Source: Dryococelus australis (Eukaryota; Arthropoda; Insecta; Phasmatodea; Phasmatidae). Taken from it: a stretch of DNA of 64,000 bases. The notes beneath the pieces were generated by a model. The model was not told where the DNA came from, ran no database searches, and saw only the letters and a program-made list of their open reading frames with translations. A program made the position numbers and the translations under genes. Position 1 is the stretch's first letter; every line of letters begins with the position of its first letter. The stretch covers positions 227,274,924 through 227,338,923 of the forward strand of contig CM056993.1 in assembly GCA_029891345.1 (NCBI GenBank), in the 5' to 3' direction. This document shows, piece after piece, positions 24,816-37,275 of the stretch.

Positions 24816-25890
24816 CCAAACAAGTGCTTAAATGTTGTACATGAGAGTCCAAAATAAAGTTGAATTCCTCTGGTATAAATTTCATTAATGTATTTTATAT
24901 ATTTTCTCAAGCAGTGCATATATGGCTTATGAACACCAATGGTTTAAAATGGTTTTTGTTTATTTAAATACAAGCGATGTACTGTATTATATAATCTCGT
25001 TATTTTTTCAGTCAGGGTCTGAATTATAAACTTCATTATGTGTATATATCTACATTGATTGTTTTTAAACATTTTTTTTTAATAATTATGCAACAGACCG
25101 CATTTTATCTCAAGCGGGGCTGTAAAATATTTATAAGCAGGTGAATATGATTTGCGAACTATTAAGACCAAGCTCGTGAAATTCAGTTTAGGAAGCATCA
25201 TTTCTAATCTAGGGAATGTATTTTTTTAAGTCCTTTATAAGCATAGTGATTAGTTTTAAAAAAAGTTTGCTTCATAGTACCTTATTTTTATTGAGATCGG
25301 TTTATAACAGACTGGTTACCCTACGATATAAATTTAATCAGAAATAAATAAGCTGTATATATGAATTAATTTTTAAGATTTATTTAATTTCAGTTGTTTT
25401 AAGTTGTACTTAAATTGTACATAGAGTACATTAAAAAGTTATTTCAACTTTATTTCATGTCTCCTCTCTTCAAGACTAAATACCACACTATGTTATTTAT
25501 TCACTATCTTCAAAGTTTTGTAGGTACTATACCACTCGGATTTTATTAAATGTATGTACATATGAATAAACCAAGCCCTTTATATTCTCTACATCAGGGG
25601 AAGTAGGCAGGATATAACACTAGCGAGAAATTTAACTCTTATACATATATATTTACATAATTCAAACTACAAACATGAAAACAGAATTCTTAAATTTTCC
25701 GCGCCATTCACATTGTGTCTTTACAGCAGCATGCTCATTTTTCGCATAATTAATATAATCTGCTTATATGCAGCTCAAGACAGTCTATGTCAGCCAGTAT
25801 CCAACCAGAACTCTTGGTCATATATTCTTCATCTTCAGCACAAATTTTCACGATTGCCACTATCAAAATCTAAGCTTCCTTATTGGAACT

Positions 25891-25893
<3 letters not shown>

Positions 25894-25955
<62 letters not shown>
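25894..25955. repeat. (TA)n microsatellite, about 62 bp, in arm A
   Basis: Pure TA repeat. At the matching place in arm B (about 33437-33444) only TATATA is present, so the tract expanded in arm A after the duplication. Confidence 0.9.
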
Positions 25956-25957
<2 letters not shown>

Positions 25958-28604
25958 GCAAGCAGGCACCTTAACATTCAATGTTTTATCCACTGTAACT
26001 CATGCATGCCATCTGTTCTACCGACCAACACCATACAAAACGTACTCATCGATCATACCTCTTACTATAACTTGAGAAAACCTCAACAATTCAGTCCACA
26101 CTGACCTTACCGAAATGTTACTTACTGCTCATACTTCCTGCTCTACTGATCGACACCAGCTAAATATATACTAGTCACTACACCAACCAACCTTTATAAC
26201 CCAAGTCATACCAGACCACCCGACATCCCCATCTCCTAAAATAAAATAAAATTTCAATTCAACTATACCACCCAATACACCAAGCACAGTATCCATCATA
26301 ACTCGAGCAAATATACCTCTGATGCCAGCCTATAACCTAGCACCCAATATACTTGTTCTACCAACGAACACCATATATACCTATCAACCTTACCACACAT
26401 TATAACTCTACCATACCTCAACCATTCGTCCTCACAGACAATACACAGCGAACATACATCCCATATCAGTGACACCGCCAACTTCCCATACCATCCACCA
26501 GCTGACTAACACCAGTCAAAAATACAATGACCACTGATGACAAACACTTTAAATCAAGAATGCCTTTTCCTTACAGGACTCACCAACACACACACACACA
26601 TGCCTCCGCCTCCACCTCCAACTCCACATACACAATCTTTGGCAATCTTTCGCAATATTTCATAATCTTTCGTTCTGTCCCTCTCCCCTCCCGGCATATG
26701 TATAGAAATTACACTCGTCCAATAACTGTATGAGTCATGAATATATTATTTTACATATGCAGATAATTCATCACATAATTTGCATGCAGTCTTGAGTATC
26801 TACCATTTGTCGTATGGCACATGGACGATGCTGGTTGACAAGCTATTGGCCCACTACTTCTCAAGCCAAAATGAACAATCGCTGGATATCTCACCATCCA
26901 TACCACTCAACCGCGAGCATACCTATGGTGGCAGTAAATGTAGCACCATCCGATTGGGACTATGAATAATTTTCTCCACTCATGTAGGACTTGTAATTTT
27001 TTTCGCTGGTGTAGAACTTATATTATATTTCACCATTTGTAATGGCTTAGAAAAAAATCCTGTGTATAAACGACTTGAACATTTTTCATGTTGTGTAGGT
27101 CTTAGAAATGTTTTTATGTTGTGTAGGAATATTTTATATTTTTTCCCACCTCGTATAAGACTCTGATTTTTACATTTATTCACTAATTTCTCGTCTTTAC
27201 TCGACATCCACTTCAATCAACCTAACTCCTTTTCAATATCAACTTAACCTAACTTCACCTAACTTAACATAATCTAACTTGATATAACATAACCATTATG
27301 TAAGAACTCATTTAGACACCTTGTGTAGGAATTCGACAAATGCATTCAGTCATCTTTGTTCCACCCTCGTATCAGACTTTGAGAAATTTTCTCTTTTAAT
27401 TACTGTACCTTCGTTTTACCTTATTTTATTACCCAAAATTAATAATATTAGTGACATTATCATATGTGTATAATGCACACCTACTTTTGCCGAAGTTATT
27501 ATACACTGCCTGTATGCAGGGAAAAAAAATACAAAATAAGGATTACTTTATTTACTCGACCTTATTTATACACTAGAGAGCGCAATGATTGGACGCGACA
27601 CATGTGGACCAGTGACAAGTGTCATTGGTTATGTGAGCGTGCTAAGCGAGGGGCTGAACAGGGTGGTGCATGGCTGGACTTGGCACTCGGCTCCCCCTTC
27701 TGTGGTAGCTGACAATTCTGTTCTTAATTTTAATTTCTCTTTTGTTACTAACTATATCAAATGCTGTGGACATGTTTTCATTTATAATAAGTCAGTTATA
27801 TTTGTGCCCGTATGAGTATCGGCGTGTGCATATGCGCGCGTGTACGCCAAAGACTAAATCAGAGGCAAGTGAAGACATAAACAATACATTTTTTTCCATG
27901 AATGTATAAATAACTGTACTCTTCTTGACCCCCAAGTAATAAACGGTTGGAAAATTATGACAGTTAGAAAATTATGCAAAAGGTTACAATACTTCAAGAA
28001 AATAATTTTATGTGTTAGTTCAGCTAAGTGAATAATTGTTTATTGTTTAGGTATAATAAAGCATTTTCTATTGAAAACTGAAAAGTATAAATTGACTAGC
28101 TTAGTAACCCCAAACTACGCGTAGAATTCCTTTACAACATAAATGCAAAAGAATCGATAACGTATTGAAGATTAAATATTGAAACAAAAATATCGTCCTT
28201 AATTTTTATTTTATTGTTATTTTATGTATTTATTTATTTTATTTTTTCAACTTATGCAGCACGCGTCACTGTTTCCGCAAATAGTGCGCACAAATTGTTT
28301 GTCTCGTTTGCATGTTACCTACATTTCTATACATGTAACCTACATTCATTTGTATACAATTGAAGGGCTGATTTGGATAAGAGCATAGCTCCAAAAACAT
28401 AATTAGAAGAAAAATACTTTGGTTTCCCAGCCGCAAATAACATCATTGAAGTGCCATTATTTCGAAAATATTAGTTATCATTATCAGAAAAAGTTATATA
28501 ATAATAAATAATATCGGTCAAACACATTTCATAAGAAAATTAAAACCACTGCAAACTAATTTTTCCATTAAAATGAGCCGTTATCAATTTCAACGCTTCA
28601 ATAA

Positions 28605-28870
28605 AATTAATTGCATGTCTTGAATTCACTTGTATGTCGTATACAATTAATTGTATGGCTTAAATTCATTTGCATGTCTTATACAATTATTCGCATGTCT
28701 TCTGTTCATATCCTTGAAACCTACATGATTTTTCATGCGACATACATTCAATTGTATAGGACCTGCATTCATTTCTAGGTGATCTACTTCTAATTGAATG
28801 TGCCTTACATGCACTTGCTTATCATCTAGTAATTTCTATGCCATCTACTTTCTTCTGCATTTCTATATCT
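28605..28870. repeat. imperfect short repeats (GCATGTC / TACAATTAATTGTAT words)
   Basis: Words such as TTGCATGTCTT, AATTCATTTG, ATACAATTA and their complements recur every 35-45 bp with many changes. A related word pair (ACATGTAACCTACATTCATTTG) occurs just before, at 28335. This may be an old microsatellite-like array. Confidence 0.4.
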
Positions 28871-29031
28871 CATCGCCATGCATAATGTTGGGGGTGTTGA
28901 CTAGTCACCAAAAAACTCATTATTTGATATTTGTATGAAATGGTGTTCAACCGGTTGACATTACTTATGAGAACTATACGTGTTCATGATATTTGTGTGT
29001 GTATATGTATAAATACATAAACATACACACA

Positions 29032-29395
29032 GGGTGATTATTGAGGTGTTACCTCCCCTTACAGGGCCTGTTCCTTAAGTCATTTGGAGCAAATTATGTA
29101 GTATGAATGTGGCTCTTAGACGTAATATCTACCGAATAATTCAAAAATTAGAAACACATCACAGTGAACAGCTTGTTACAGTTTTCTACCTGTTTGACTA
29201 TTGAAGTGAACAGCGTGTCTCTGGCCATCGTAAAGTGAAACTGTCGGTTTCATGTGTACTGCGTGAGCATGGCGCTTTTCTGCACATTTATTGTGGTTGT
29301 AGCATTTGGTTGAGAGTTATAGTCATTGTGTTACAATGCCACTTACATTTCCCACAGAATATACCGATAAGGCATTTGAAGCTCATCTGTAACAA
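29032..29395 (+). mobile_element. DNA-transposon 5' end remnant (uncertain)
   Basis: Begins CAGGGTGATTATTGAGGTGT and runs through GGGCCTGTTCCTTAAGTCAT to an ATG at 29336 that opens an 18-codon frame (MPLTFPTEYTDKAFEAHL, then stop). The layout of a terminal CAGGGTGATT, about 300 bp of leader and a short frame start is what I recall for some insect DNA transposons with an N-terminal HTH protein. The rest of the element is missing. Family not established. Confidence 0.35.
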
Positions 29396-32300
29396 TAAAG
29401 TAATATAATTATTATTATTATTCTTTTAACTGCTGAGATGGTTATTCGTTATTTCTTCACCTTTCACATTTTTAGAATTACTTTAAAAATATTCTGAATA
29501 GGACCTACATTTATTTGGCACATTTTTTTCTAAATGACAAGGCATAAGCATTGTGAGTGGCGGTAACTCCTCATGAATCAGCCTATATGTATGTGAGTGT
29601 GTATACACGCACACATATATATGTATATATATACACATATATGGGGATACACATACATGCAAACACAGCATACACTTACAGATTTGTTGTTGGGTATATT
29701 TTTATCTTTAGTCAGAATTCATTTGATTTTAGGAAGTATTTTCATTTCAGTTTCTCAGTTTTACCAGATATGTAGGCCTACATAACGAAAATTAAACCTA
29801 TGATGTATTAAAATGGCTCGCATAAAACATAGTGAAGTAACTTGTTAACGATGGCAAAAAGTTTCAGTGTCTTTGGGATAAAATATGATTATGGTGAGTA
29901 ATCCTTGTTGTCTATCTGATTTTATTAGTAGTTATTGTTACCGAAAAATGCTTACACTGAATTTGTGTGTGCTAATATAGAAATAGGTAAATGTTTTTAA
30001 AAGAAACCTTTATGCACTGTAGAAACATTTTCGAGATAAATGTTTCGCAGTATAGCATTGGCTTTGTTTTCGCACGAAGCTTTACAAAAGCATGACAATA
30101 TTTAATACTAACACTGAGGGATATTAATTTTATTAGACTTGTCAGTCCGGAGTTAAGCTTTGTCATGTAATTTATGTTCAAATGCCTGCTTCCTTTGCGC
30201 ATATTGTGGGCGCAATCTGTTACTGATGACGAGCACTGAGATCACTGATGGTTTATCAGTGTTCGTAAGTAATAAGAGTGCAGCCTGCAGTAAGCAGTAA
30301 ATATTTTGTATGTCTTTGGTACACTTGAAAGTGGTACTCATTACAATTAGAGAAAATTGATTAAATTATCAATATTACTATTTATCTAATTTTGTTTCTC
30401 TTAATTTAAGAGAGTACTTACATATAACAAACATAATGATACTTTATTTTCTGAAGAAAATAAATTATTAATAACTTAAATTCTGCATTTAATTTAATTG
30501 TGTACTCCTTTTGTGCAGAATTTCAATCTGGACTATTTTGTATTCATATTATACTACCGTAAACACTTACATAAATAACTCGGAAGACCTACATTTGAAT
30601 AGCTCTCCGATATCTCGTTTCACTGTCACGTACAACCACTGTATGCCCAGTAAAATCTGTATTCAATAATAATGAATTTAGCGTCGTGTGGAGCACCACA
30701 CAGCAGCTTGTAGAAACAAGAGTCAGTGATCATCTGTGAGTATCGAATCGCAATATGTATATCTGCCCCATGCTCGGAATTCTCTATTATCTGTGAAGTT
30801 ACCAACATTCAGCAACAAATTAAAAATAATGAAAAATATTTTTCTGTACGTTCCGTCACCAGATAGTTAGTCCTAACTATAGTCCATTCACGGTTACTTC
30901 CAGCTTTTTTTAAAGCACTGCTATAAAGTTTTACTTCCTGGATATTCCTCTGCCCCATACAAATAAAGCTTAATAGGGTCTAGAAAATTACACCAAAGGG
31001 ACAAATTTAACACATTCATGTGCACTCAGTGTAATAACATTTTGTACAAGAACTGTTTTTACTTGGAAATGCCAACACATTTACTTTCTGCTGTTTATTC
31101 ATATCAATTATAAATTTAATATTACAATGTATTGAAAAATAAAATTATAAAATCAATTTCAATAAAAAGTGTATTTTTATGTAAATATGAATAATTATAA
31201 AACACTTTTGATAAATTATATTTAGGTAACAACCAAGCACGTCAAACATAGGGTGATTTTTCAAAGGTTTGATACTAAAAGCGCAAAGAAACTGCGAATA
31301 AACTATAATCAGAATTAAAAATATATAAATGTTAGTATTTCGTTTAAAATAAGTTCTTGTTCATGCATACATAAAACTTGACATTGAACATTGCATAAAA
31401 AGGTTATTTCACATAATAATGTACCCATATTGTAATTTTTAATGCGTGAAATACATATTGCTATTTGCAAATAAATTGGATTTGTGACTTTTTCTCATAT
31501 GATTTTCATTTCTATAATAAATTTTCTTTAAAAAGTATTTATTGGTAATCTACATTATGTTTTCAGTGTAAACAAATTTTTGTTTGTGTAACTATTTTAA
31601 TTTTTTTGATATGAATTTATTTTTATGTGATGAGAGAAATTAATTTAAGTCAGCATTTACAAGACACCGAAGTTTCTCATAAATTTTCGCCAACATACGA
31701 TAATATTTCTGCAAAATATATTAGTTACATAATGTGAGAAACCCGCATTAATACACTGGATAATGATGCAACATGACTGTATGTGTGCGTGCGTTCAAGA
31801 GCACAGCTGGTCGGATGCACCAAGCCTGCCTGCCTGAGCGAGCAGATAGCGGGTGGCACAAGGGCCATAGGCAAGGTCAGAGAGGTTTGGCAACATTGCT
31901 GGAGCAAGCTGTCTGACCCAGAAAATGGGGGTTGGGGGGAGGCACTGACAGTCGCGAGACTGCAGACGACCTCTCGCCGAGCAGGGTGATGCACCCACCC
32001 AGTCCCACAGCTCTCTCTTGAGTGAAAGGTTCCTGGAAGTAACCCGGTTTATATATAGGCCAGCGGAATGGTGGGGGACATCATTTCGAGAATCTGTACC
32101 ATTTCATATCTTCAGAATAACGATTGGTAACAATGACGATTTTTATAGTGTGAACCATCCCCTTGTGAAGTTCATGTTGAGTAAAGATGAGAAAATAGTG
32201 ACTAAATGGAAAATATCCAATCTTATACGAGGTGGAAAAAAATATAAAAATTCCTACAAAACACAAAAAAGATTCCAAGTTCTACACAACATGAAAAATT

Positions 32301-32837
32301 TTCTAACTCGTATATGGTGGAATTTTTTTTGTAAGTCTTAACACATGGTGCAAGATAATATAAGTCCTGCACCAGTGCAAAAATTTACAAGTCCTACATT
32401 TGGGGGACAATATTTAGAGTCCCGATCGGATGGTGCTACATTGTGAATAATTGTAGGTATGCTTGTGAGTGAGCGGTATGGATGGTGAGATACCCAGCAT
32501 CTGTTCCTTTTGGCTCGATAATTAGTAGGTCAGTAGCTTGCCAACCAGCTTCGACTATGCGCCATACGATAAATGACTGATACTCAATTCTTTATGCAAT
32601 GAACGTGATGAATTATCTGTATATATAAACTAATATATTCATGACTCATACTGTTGGTGAACGAATGTAATTCCTATACTTATGCCGGCAAGGGGGGGGG
32701 GGGATTCTCAAACAGAAAGATTGTGAAAAATTGTGAAAGATTGAGAACGATGGCCAAAGACTGCAACAGATTGCGAAAGATTTTGGAGGTGAAGGTGTGT
32801 GTGTCGGTGTGTTCTGTAATTCAAAGGCATGCTTTAA

Positions 32838-33392
32838 TTAAAGTGTTTGGTATGGGTGGTTGGTATATTTTTGACTGGTATCAGTCGGCTGGTGGATGGT
32901 ATGAGAAATTGATTGTTTCACTGACATGGGCTGTACATTTGCTTTGTATGGTCTGTGTGGACGAATGGTCGAGATATTGTAGAGTAATAGTGGGTGGTAT
33001 GGTTGGTAGGCATAAGTGGTGTTGGTTGATAGAAGAAGTAGAATGGGTGTTAGGTTATTAAGTCGCATCAGCTGTATAGTTGTTCGAGTTATGATGGATA
33101 TTGTGCTTGGTGTATCGGGTGGTGTGGTTAAATTGAATTTTTCTTTGGTTATAGGAGATGGCGGTGTTGGGTGGTCTGGTATGACTTGGGTTACAATGGT
33201 TTGTATGGTGGTATAGAGACTAATATATATTTGGCTGGTATCAACCAGTAGAGTAGAAAGTATGAGCAGTAAGTACGTTTTTGGTACGGTCAGCTTGGAC
33301 CGAATTGTTGAGGTATGCTCGAGTAATATTAAGAGGTATAAACGATTCACATATTTTGTCTGATGTTGGTAGGTAGAGCAGAGGGAATGCAT
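32838..33392 (-). other. unrecognised 184-codon Thr/Ile/Pro-rich frame in arm B
   Basis: One of the longest uninterrupted frames of the window. The product is rich in T, I, L, P and Y, with repeated words such as THTIHQPT and YQPYHPLLLYNIST. It has no signal peptide, no cysteine pattern and no family resemblance. The coding strand is almost free of G. The homologous stretch in arm A (about 26000-26520, plus) keeps much of the same reading frame but has several in-frame stops. Low complexity is the simplest explanation for the openness. Confidence 0.15.
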
Positions 33393-33670
33393 GAATTACA
33401 GTGTAAAAACATTGAATGTTTAGTTGACTGCTTGCGAGTATATAAGCAACAGGGTTCCTATTTAAAAAGCTTAGTTTTGTCAGTGGCAGTCGTGAAGCTA
33501 TGTCCTAAAGAAGAAGAATATATGGCCAAGGGTTCTGGTTTGGATGCTTGCTAGCATGTCCTGTCTTGAGCTGTGTATATGAAGATAATGAACATGCTGC
33601 TGTAAAGTCACTACGTGCATGATGGGGATAATTTAAGGATTGTGTGTATTCATGTTCGTAGTCTGGAGAA

Positions 33671-33706
<36 letters not shown>

Positions 33707-33726
33707 CATACACACACACACACAGT
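33671..33726. repeat. compound (TG)n(TA)n(CA)n microsatellite
   Basis: A TG tract, a TA tract and a CA tract follow one another, forming a nearly perfect palindrome that could extrude a hairpin. Not present in arm A at the equivalent site. Confidence 0.85.
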
Positions 33727-34339
33727 TGTATCCTGCATTTTTCCCCTGATATAGAGAATATGATGGGCTTGGTTTATTCACATATAAATAAATTTAACAA
33801 AATCCGAGTAGGATAGTTATGCCTACAAAACATTCGAGATAATGAATAAATAACATAGTAAGCATCTACTCTTGAACAGATGAGATCTGAAATAAAGTTG
33901 AGAGAATTTTTTTCTTTGCTCTACGTGCGATTTATGTACATAAAAAAATTGAAATTAAAGAAATAAAAATAAATTATATTATATACAGAGATTTAGTATT
34001 TCATTATAAACCTATATTGTAGGGTAACCAGTCTCAGATCTCTTTTAAAAAAAGGCACTGTGATGTAAATATTATTTTAAGCTAATCACTGTGCTTATAA
34101 TGGGCTTAAACAAATAAATTCCCTGGGTTAGAAATGATGCTTCCAAAATGGAATTTCACGAGCCTGAACTTAATAGTTTGCAAATTATATTCAAATACTT
34201 ATAAATAAACTTACAGACCGACTTGCAATAAAATGTGACCTGCTGCATAATTATATAAAAAATTATGTATAAGAACTATCAATGTACATAATATAATTTA
34301 ATATACTGACCCTGAATGGAATAATATCGAGGTGTTGAA

Positions 34340-34347
34340 ATATAGTA
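34340..34347. repeat. left target-site duplication of the hAT element
   Basis: ATATAGTA directly before the element end CAGGAATCTCC. It is identical to 36827-36834. Eight base pairs is the target-duplication length of the hAT superfamily. Confidence 0.9.
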
Positions 34348-36826
34348 CAGGAATCTCCAAAATACGGCCTGCGGGCCACCTCCCGCCCGCGAAGATGTTT
34401 AGTTCGGTCACCAGTGTGAGAAAAAAATAACATGGATAATTGAGTAAACATAAATTAGATCAGAAACAGTAAGAAAAAAAGCACACGGATTCACACAATT
34501 TAAGAATCCTATTTCTCCTGCACAGTAATTCAGTATTCATGGGATTTCTCAGGGCCAAGGAAACATTTTGCGTTCTTGATTTCGGTAACCGTATATTCTA
34601 AAAGCTGCAGCTTTTCTAGTGAGGTAACGCTGATAACAGGCAACATTTTAACTTTGAGAATAGAGCTGCTTAAAATTACTGAAACACGTATACTTCCTAT
34701 TTCCGATCTTTTCTTGTTTATAAACAGCACAGCGGTCACATTTTATATTTGCTTGTAAAAGTAGAGACAATCCTGCCAGTCCGTAGGGATATGTATAAAA
34801 ATGGTTGGCAACACTGCATTATCTTTGTGTTTGTAGTGATTTCATTAATCTGTTCAGGATATGTTCGTGTTGCTTAATGTCATATAAGGCTGACTGTTAT
34901 TGTTTGAACAAGTGAACACAATGTCGGTTCAGAGCAGAAAGAGAAAAGTGGATATTGAATACCATGTCTTCAATGATAAGTGGTGCGTGGAATATTTTGT
35001 GATAGAGAAAACAATCAAAGCACTGTGCGTGATCTGTAATAAACTTATTGCTGTTCTTAAGGAGTATAATATTCGTCTTCACTACAAAACAAAGCATGAT
35101 GAAAACTTTGATAAATTCAAGGACAAAGTACGCGAGCATAAATTGGAAACATTAGAACGCGGACTGTGCTTTCAACAAAGCATATTCAAGAAACGTGTTC
35201 AAAAAAGTAAGTTAACGAATTGCCAGGGAAATCGCTAAAACAGAAAAGCCATTCACCGACAGTTACTACATAAAGAACTGCATATTTATTATGCTTGAAG
35301 ATTTGTTTCCTGACAAAATCGAACATTGTAAATATATTAGTGTTTCGCCAAACACAGTAGCATGTAGAGTTGAAGATATTACCGGCAATTTTTCAGCTAT
35401 GTTAACAGAAAAGGCATAAATTTTTTTGTGGTACTATGTAGCTTTAGACGAGTCTACAGATGTTTCTGATACGGTTAAAGTTTTGTTGTTTTTTAAAGGT
35501 GTGAACAGAGAGTTTGAAGTAACTGAAGAACTAGCAGATCTGATGAGCTTGCATGGTACAACAACTGGCGAGGATATCTTCAAGGAGGTGCAAATAACTT
35601 TAGCTGAAAAGTACAACCTTCCTCATTCTCGGCTCAAATGTGTTCCTACAGATGGCAGGAAAAATATGTGTGGCACAAATAAGAATTTTATTGGACGAAT
35701 GAATGCAGAACGTGAAACCAGTAATGTGCCTAAACCACTGACACTGCACTGTATCCTTCATCAGGAAGCTCTATGTGGAAAGTCAGTGGACATATCTTGT
35801 GTGATGAATCATGCGATTATTGTAGTAAATTTCGTTCGATCCCACGGACTTAAACCTCGGCAGTTCAAGTCTTTCCTAGAAGAGGTGGAATCCCTGTTAC
35901 CTGATCTTCCATACCATGCAGAAGTTAGGTGGTTGATCAATGGTAAAATTTTCCCAAGCTTTTTTTCTTTAAGAACAGAAGTGGAAATATTTCTGAATGA
36001 GAAAGAAAGATCTATGGATATCTTGTCTGTCAAGAAATGCGTGTGAAAATTAGCTTCCTTGGCTGATGTTGCTCTCTGCCTAAATGAACTGAACAAAAAA
36101 CTTCAGGGCAAAGACAATGTTATATGCGATTTTTACACACATGTAAAAGTTTTTCGTCAGAAACTGATTCTTTTTGAACAACAAAGTTGACAGAAAACTT
36201 TTGCACACTTCGTCTGCTGCCAGTCATTGGAACGTGGATAAGATTCAAAATTTCCACTTCTATTTGCTAAAAAAATTCTTGATGATCTGAAGGAACAATT
36301 CTCAGACAGGTTCTCAGATTTAGATGAGCATTTTAAGTCTATAGGGATTTTCCAGAACTCCCTTTTTTTAAATTGACAATGTTCAACCATCATTGCAGCT
36401 GGAGTTAATTCATCTACAAGCTAATGACATCGTGAAGGGCAAGTTCAAAGAAGGAAGCCTTGTTCAGTTCTACAACTACCTTCCGTAAGAAAACTACCTG
36501 AAGACCAAAGACTTTGCACGCAGTTTCTTATATACATTTGGGACTACATATCGGTGTGAGAAAACTTTTTTTTTTTTTGTAGACATTTTACTTATTCAAC
36601 AGACAAAATTAGAGACACAGTTTGACAAAATTCTGGCTTCGGAAAGCAAGTTTCGTACCTCTCACTAAGGAGACTTGACTGTTAAACTGTACTCTGTATA
36701 CATTGATTAATACATTTATATATTTTGTGTTGTCTTAAATTTGTGACGAAATGTTATAACTTGGCCCCCACTGAGAGTTAAAAACTTGAAATGTGGCCCT
36801 CATAAGCAATAAATTTGGAGACCCTG
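34348..36826 (+). mobile_element. hAT transposon, 2479 bp, with terminal inverted repeats and TSD
   Basis: The left end CAGGAATCTCCAAAAT and the right end (other strand) CAGGGTCTCCAAATTT are short, imperfect inverted repeats. Just inside each there is a GGCC-containing word (GCGGGCCACC; TGAGGGCCACAT on the other strand). An exact 8-bp duplication, ATATAGTA, flanks it. It encodes the broken transposase described separately. The undisrupted target is preserved in arm A of the duplication (TACTGTAT at 24980-24987, the complement of ATACAGTA), so the insertion is younger than the duplication. Confidence 0.93.
34921..36668 (+). pseudogene. hAT transposase pseudogene (GTF2IRD2/Charlie-like)
   Basis: The first frame starts at ATG 34921 (MSVQSRKRKVD) and contains a BED-type zinc finger: C-x2-C (CVIC) followed by HYKTKH, that is H-x4-H. 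It breaks at 35238. The catalytic region resumes at 35426-36046 (206 codons) with ALDESTDVSD (first acidic residue), VPTDGRKNMCG, LHCILHQEALCG and a domain resembling GTF2IRD2-type and Charlie-like hAT proteins. A further decayed piece ends near 36668; it includes a TYRCEKTF-like word of the C-terminal hAT dimerisation region (about 36545). Stops and frameshifts interrupt the gene at least three times, so the element is no longer autonomous. Full length would be about 580 codons, normal for the family. Confidence 0.9.
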
Positions 36827-36834
36827 ATATAGTA
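36827..36834. repeat. right target-site duplication of the hAT element
   Basis: ATATAGTA, identical to 34340-34347, immediately after the element end ACCCTG. Confidence 0.9.
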
Positions 36835-37194
36835 CATCACTTGGCTTTAAATAAACAAAAACTATTTCAAAATATTTGTTTTCATAAACCATATAACACC
36901 CCATTGAAAAAATATATAAAATACATTAATTAAATGTTTACCCGTGGGAATGTAGCTTCTTCTTTGGGCACTTATATACAACATTCAAGCACTCGTTCCC
37001 TCATGAGATTGATGGTCATGCAATACCCCTAAAGTTCAGGGGTAGGTTGGCTATCTTGTCTAATAATCGTGGGCTCGCGCCCAGGCCCTTGCGCGGCAGA
37101 TTTTCGGTTCGCTTGTCGCATTGGGAATTTGTCAGTAGGTCGGGCTAACTTGAGATCGTTAACATTACTTAATTATAATACAACAACAATAATC

Positions 37195-37275
37195 AAGTAC
37201 AAAAAGAGATTGCCGCGTCACTAGTACGTTAGGCTCCTAAGCAAAAGGTCTCAGGGTCGAATCCTATCTCACCAT
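37195..37275 (+). repeat. tRNA-like B-box half in arm B
   Basis: GTTAGGCTCCTAAGC, a possible anticodon arm with a CTCCTAA loop, is followed by CAGGGTCGAATCCT, a B-box-like word. It is the counterpart of 24541-24605 in arm A. The 5' half does not fold, so this is a tRNA-derived relic and not a gene. Confidence 0.45.

Larger units (their letters stand above)
23740..27215 (+). repeat. left arm (A) of a large inverted duplication
   Basis: Read in reverse complement, this 3.48-kb stretch is collinear with 32165-38270. Anchors: 23753-23830 with 38150-38245; 23935-24010 with 37995-38100; 24170-24320 with 37505-37670 (GCTCGCAAGACCTTATGT and CGAGCCACTCGGCTGGCCGG are both conserved); 24541-24605 with 37200-37275; 24700-24810 with 36980-37130; 24980 with the hAT target; 25560-25890 with 33440-33780; 26300-26480 with 32890-33060; 26940-27215 with 32165-32460. 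Similarity is highest around 24.2 kb. It is non-coding apart from low-complexity frames. Confidence 0.85.
27216..32164. other. spacer between the inverted arms
   Basis: About 4.95 kb that is not duplicated. It is mostly AT-rich with no recognised host gene. Two GC-richer patches (27570-27720 and 31780-32050) contain short frames on both strands without recognised products. Separate entries describe the imperfect repeats at 28605 and the transposon end at 29032. Confidence 0.6.

Noticed and set aside
30875..30905. TATAGTCCATTCACGGTTAC as another MITE family A end
   Set aside because: Only about 12 bp match the family end and no inverted partner was found nearby.
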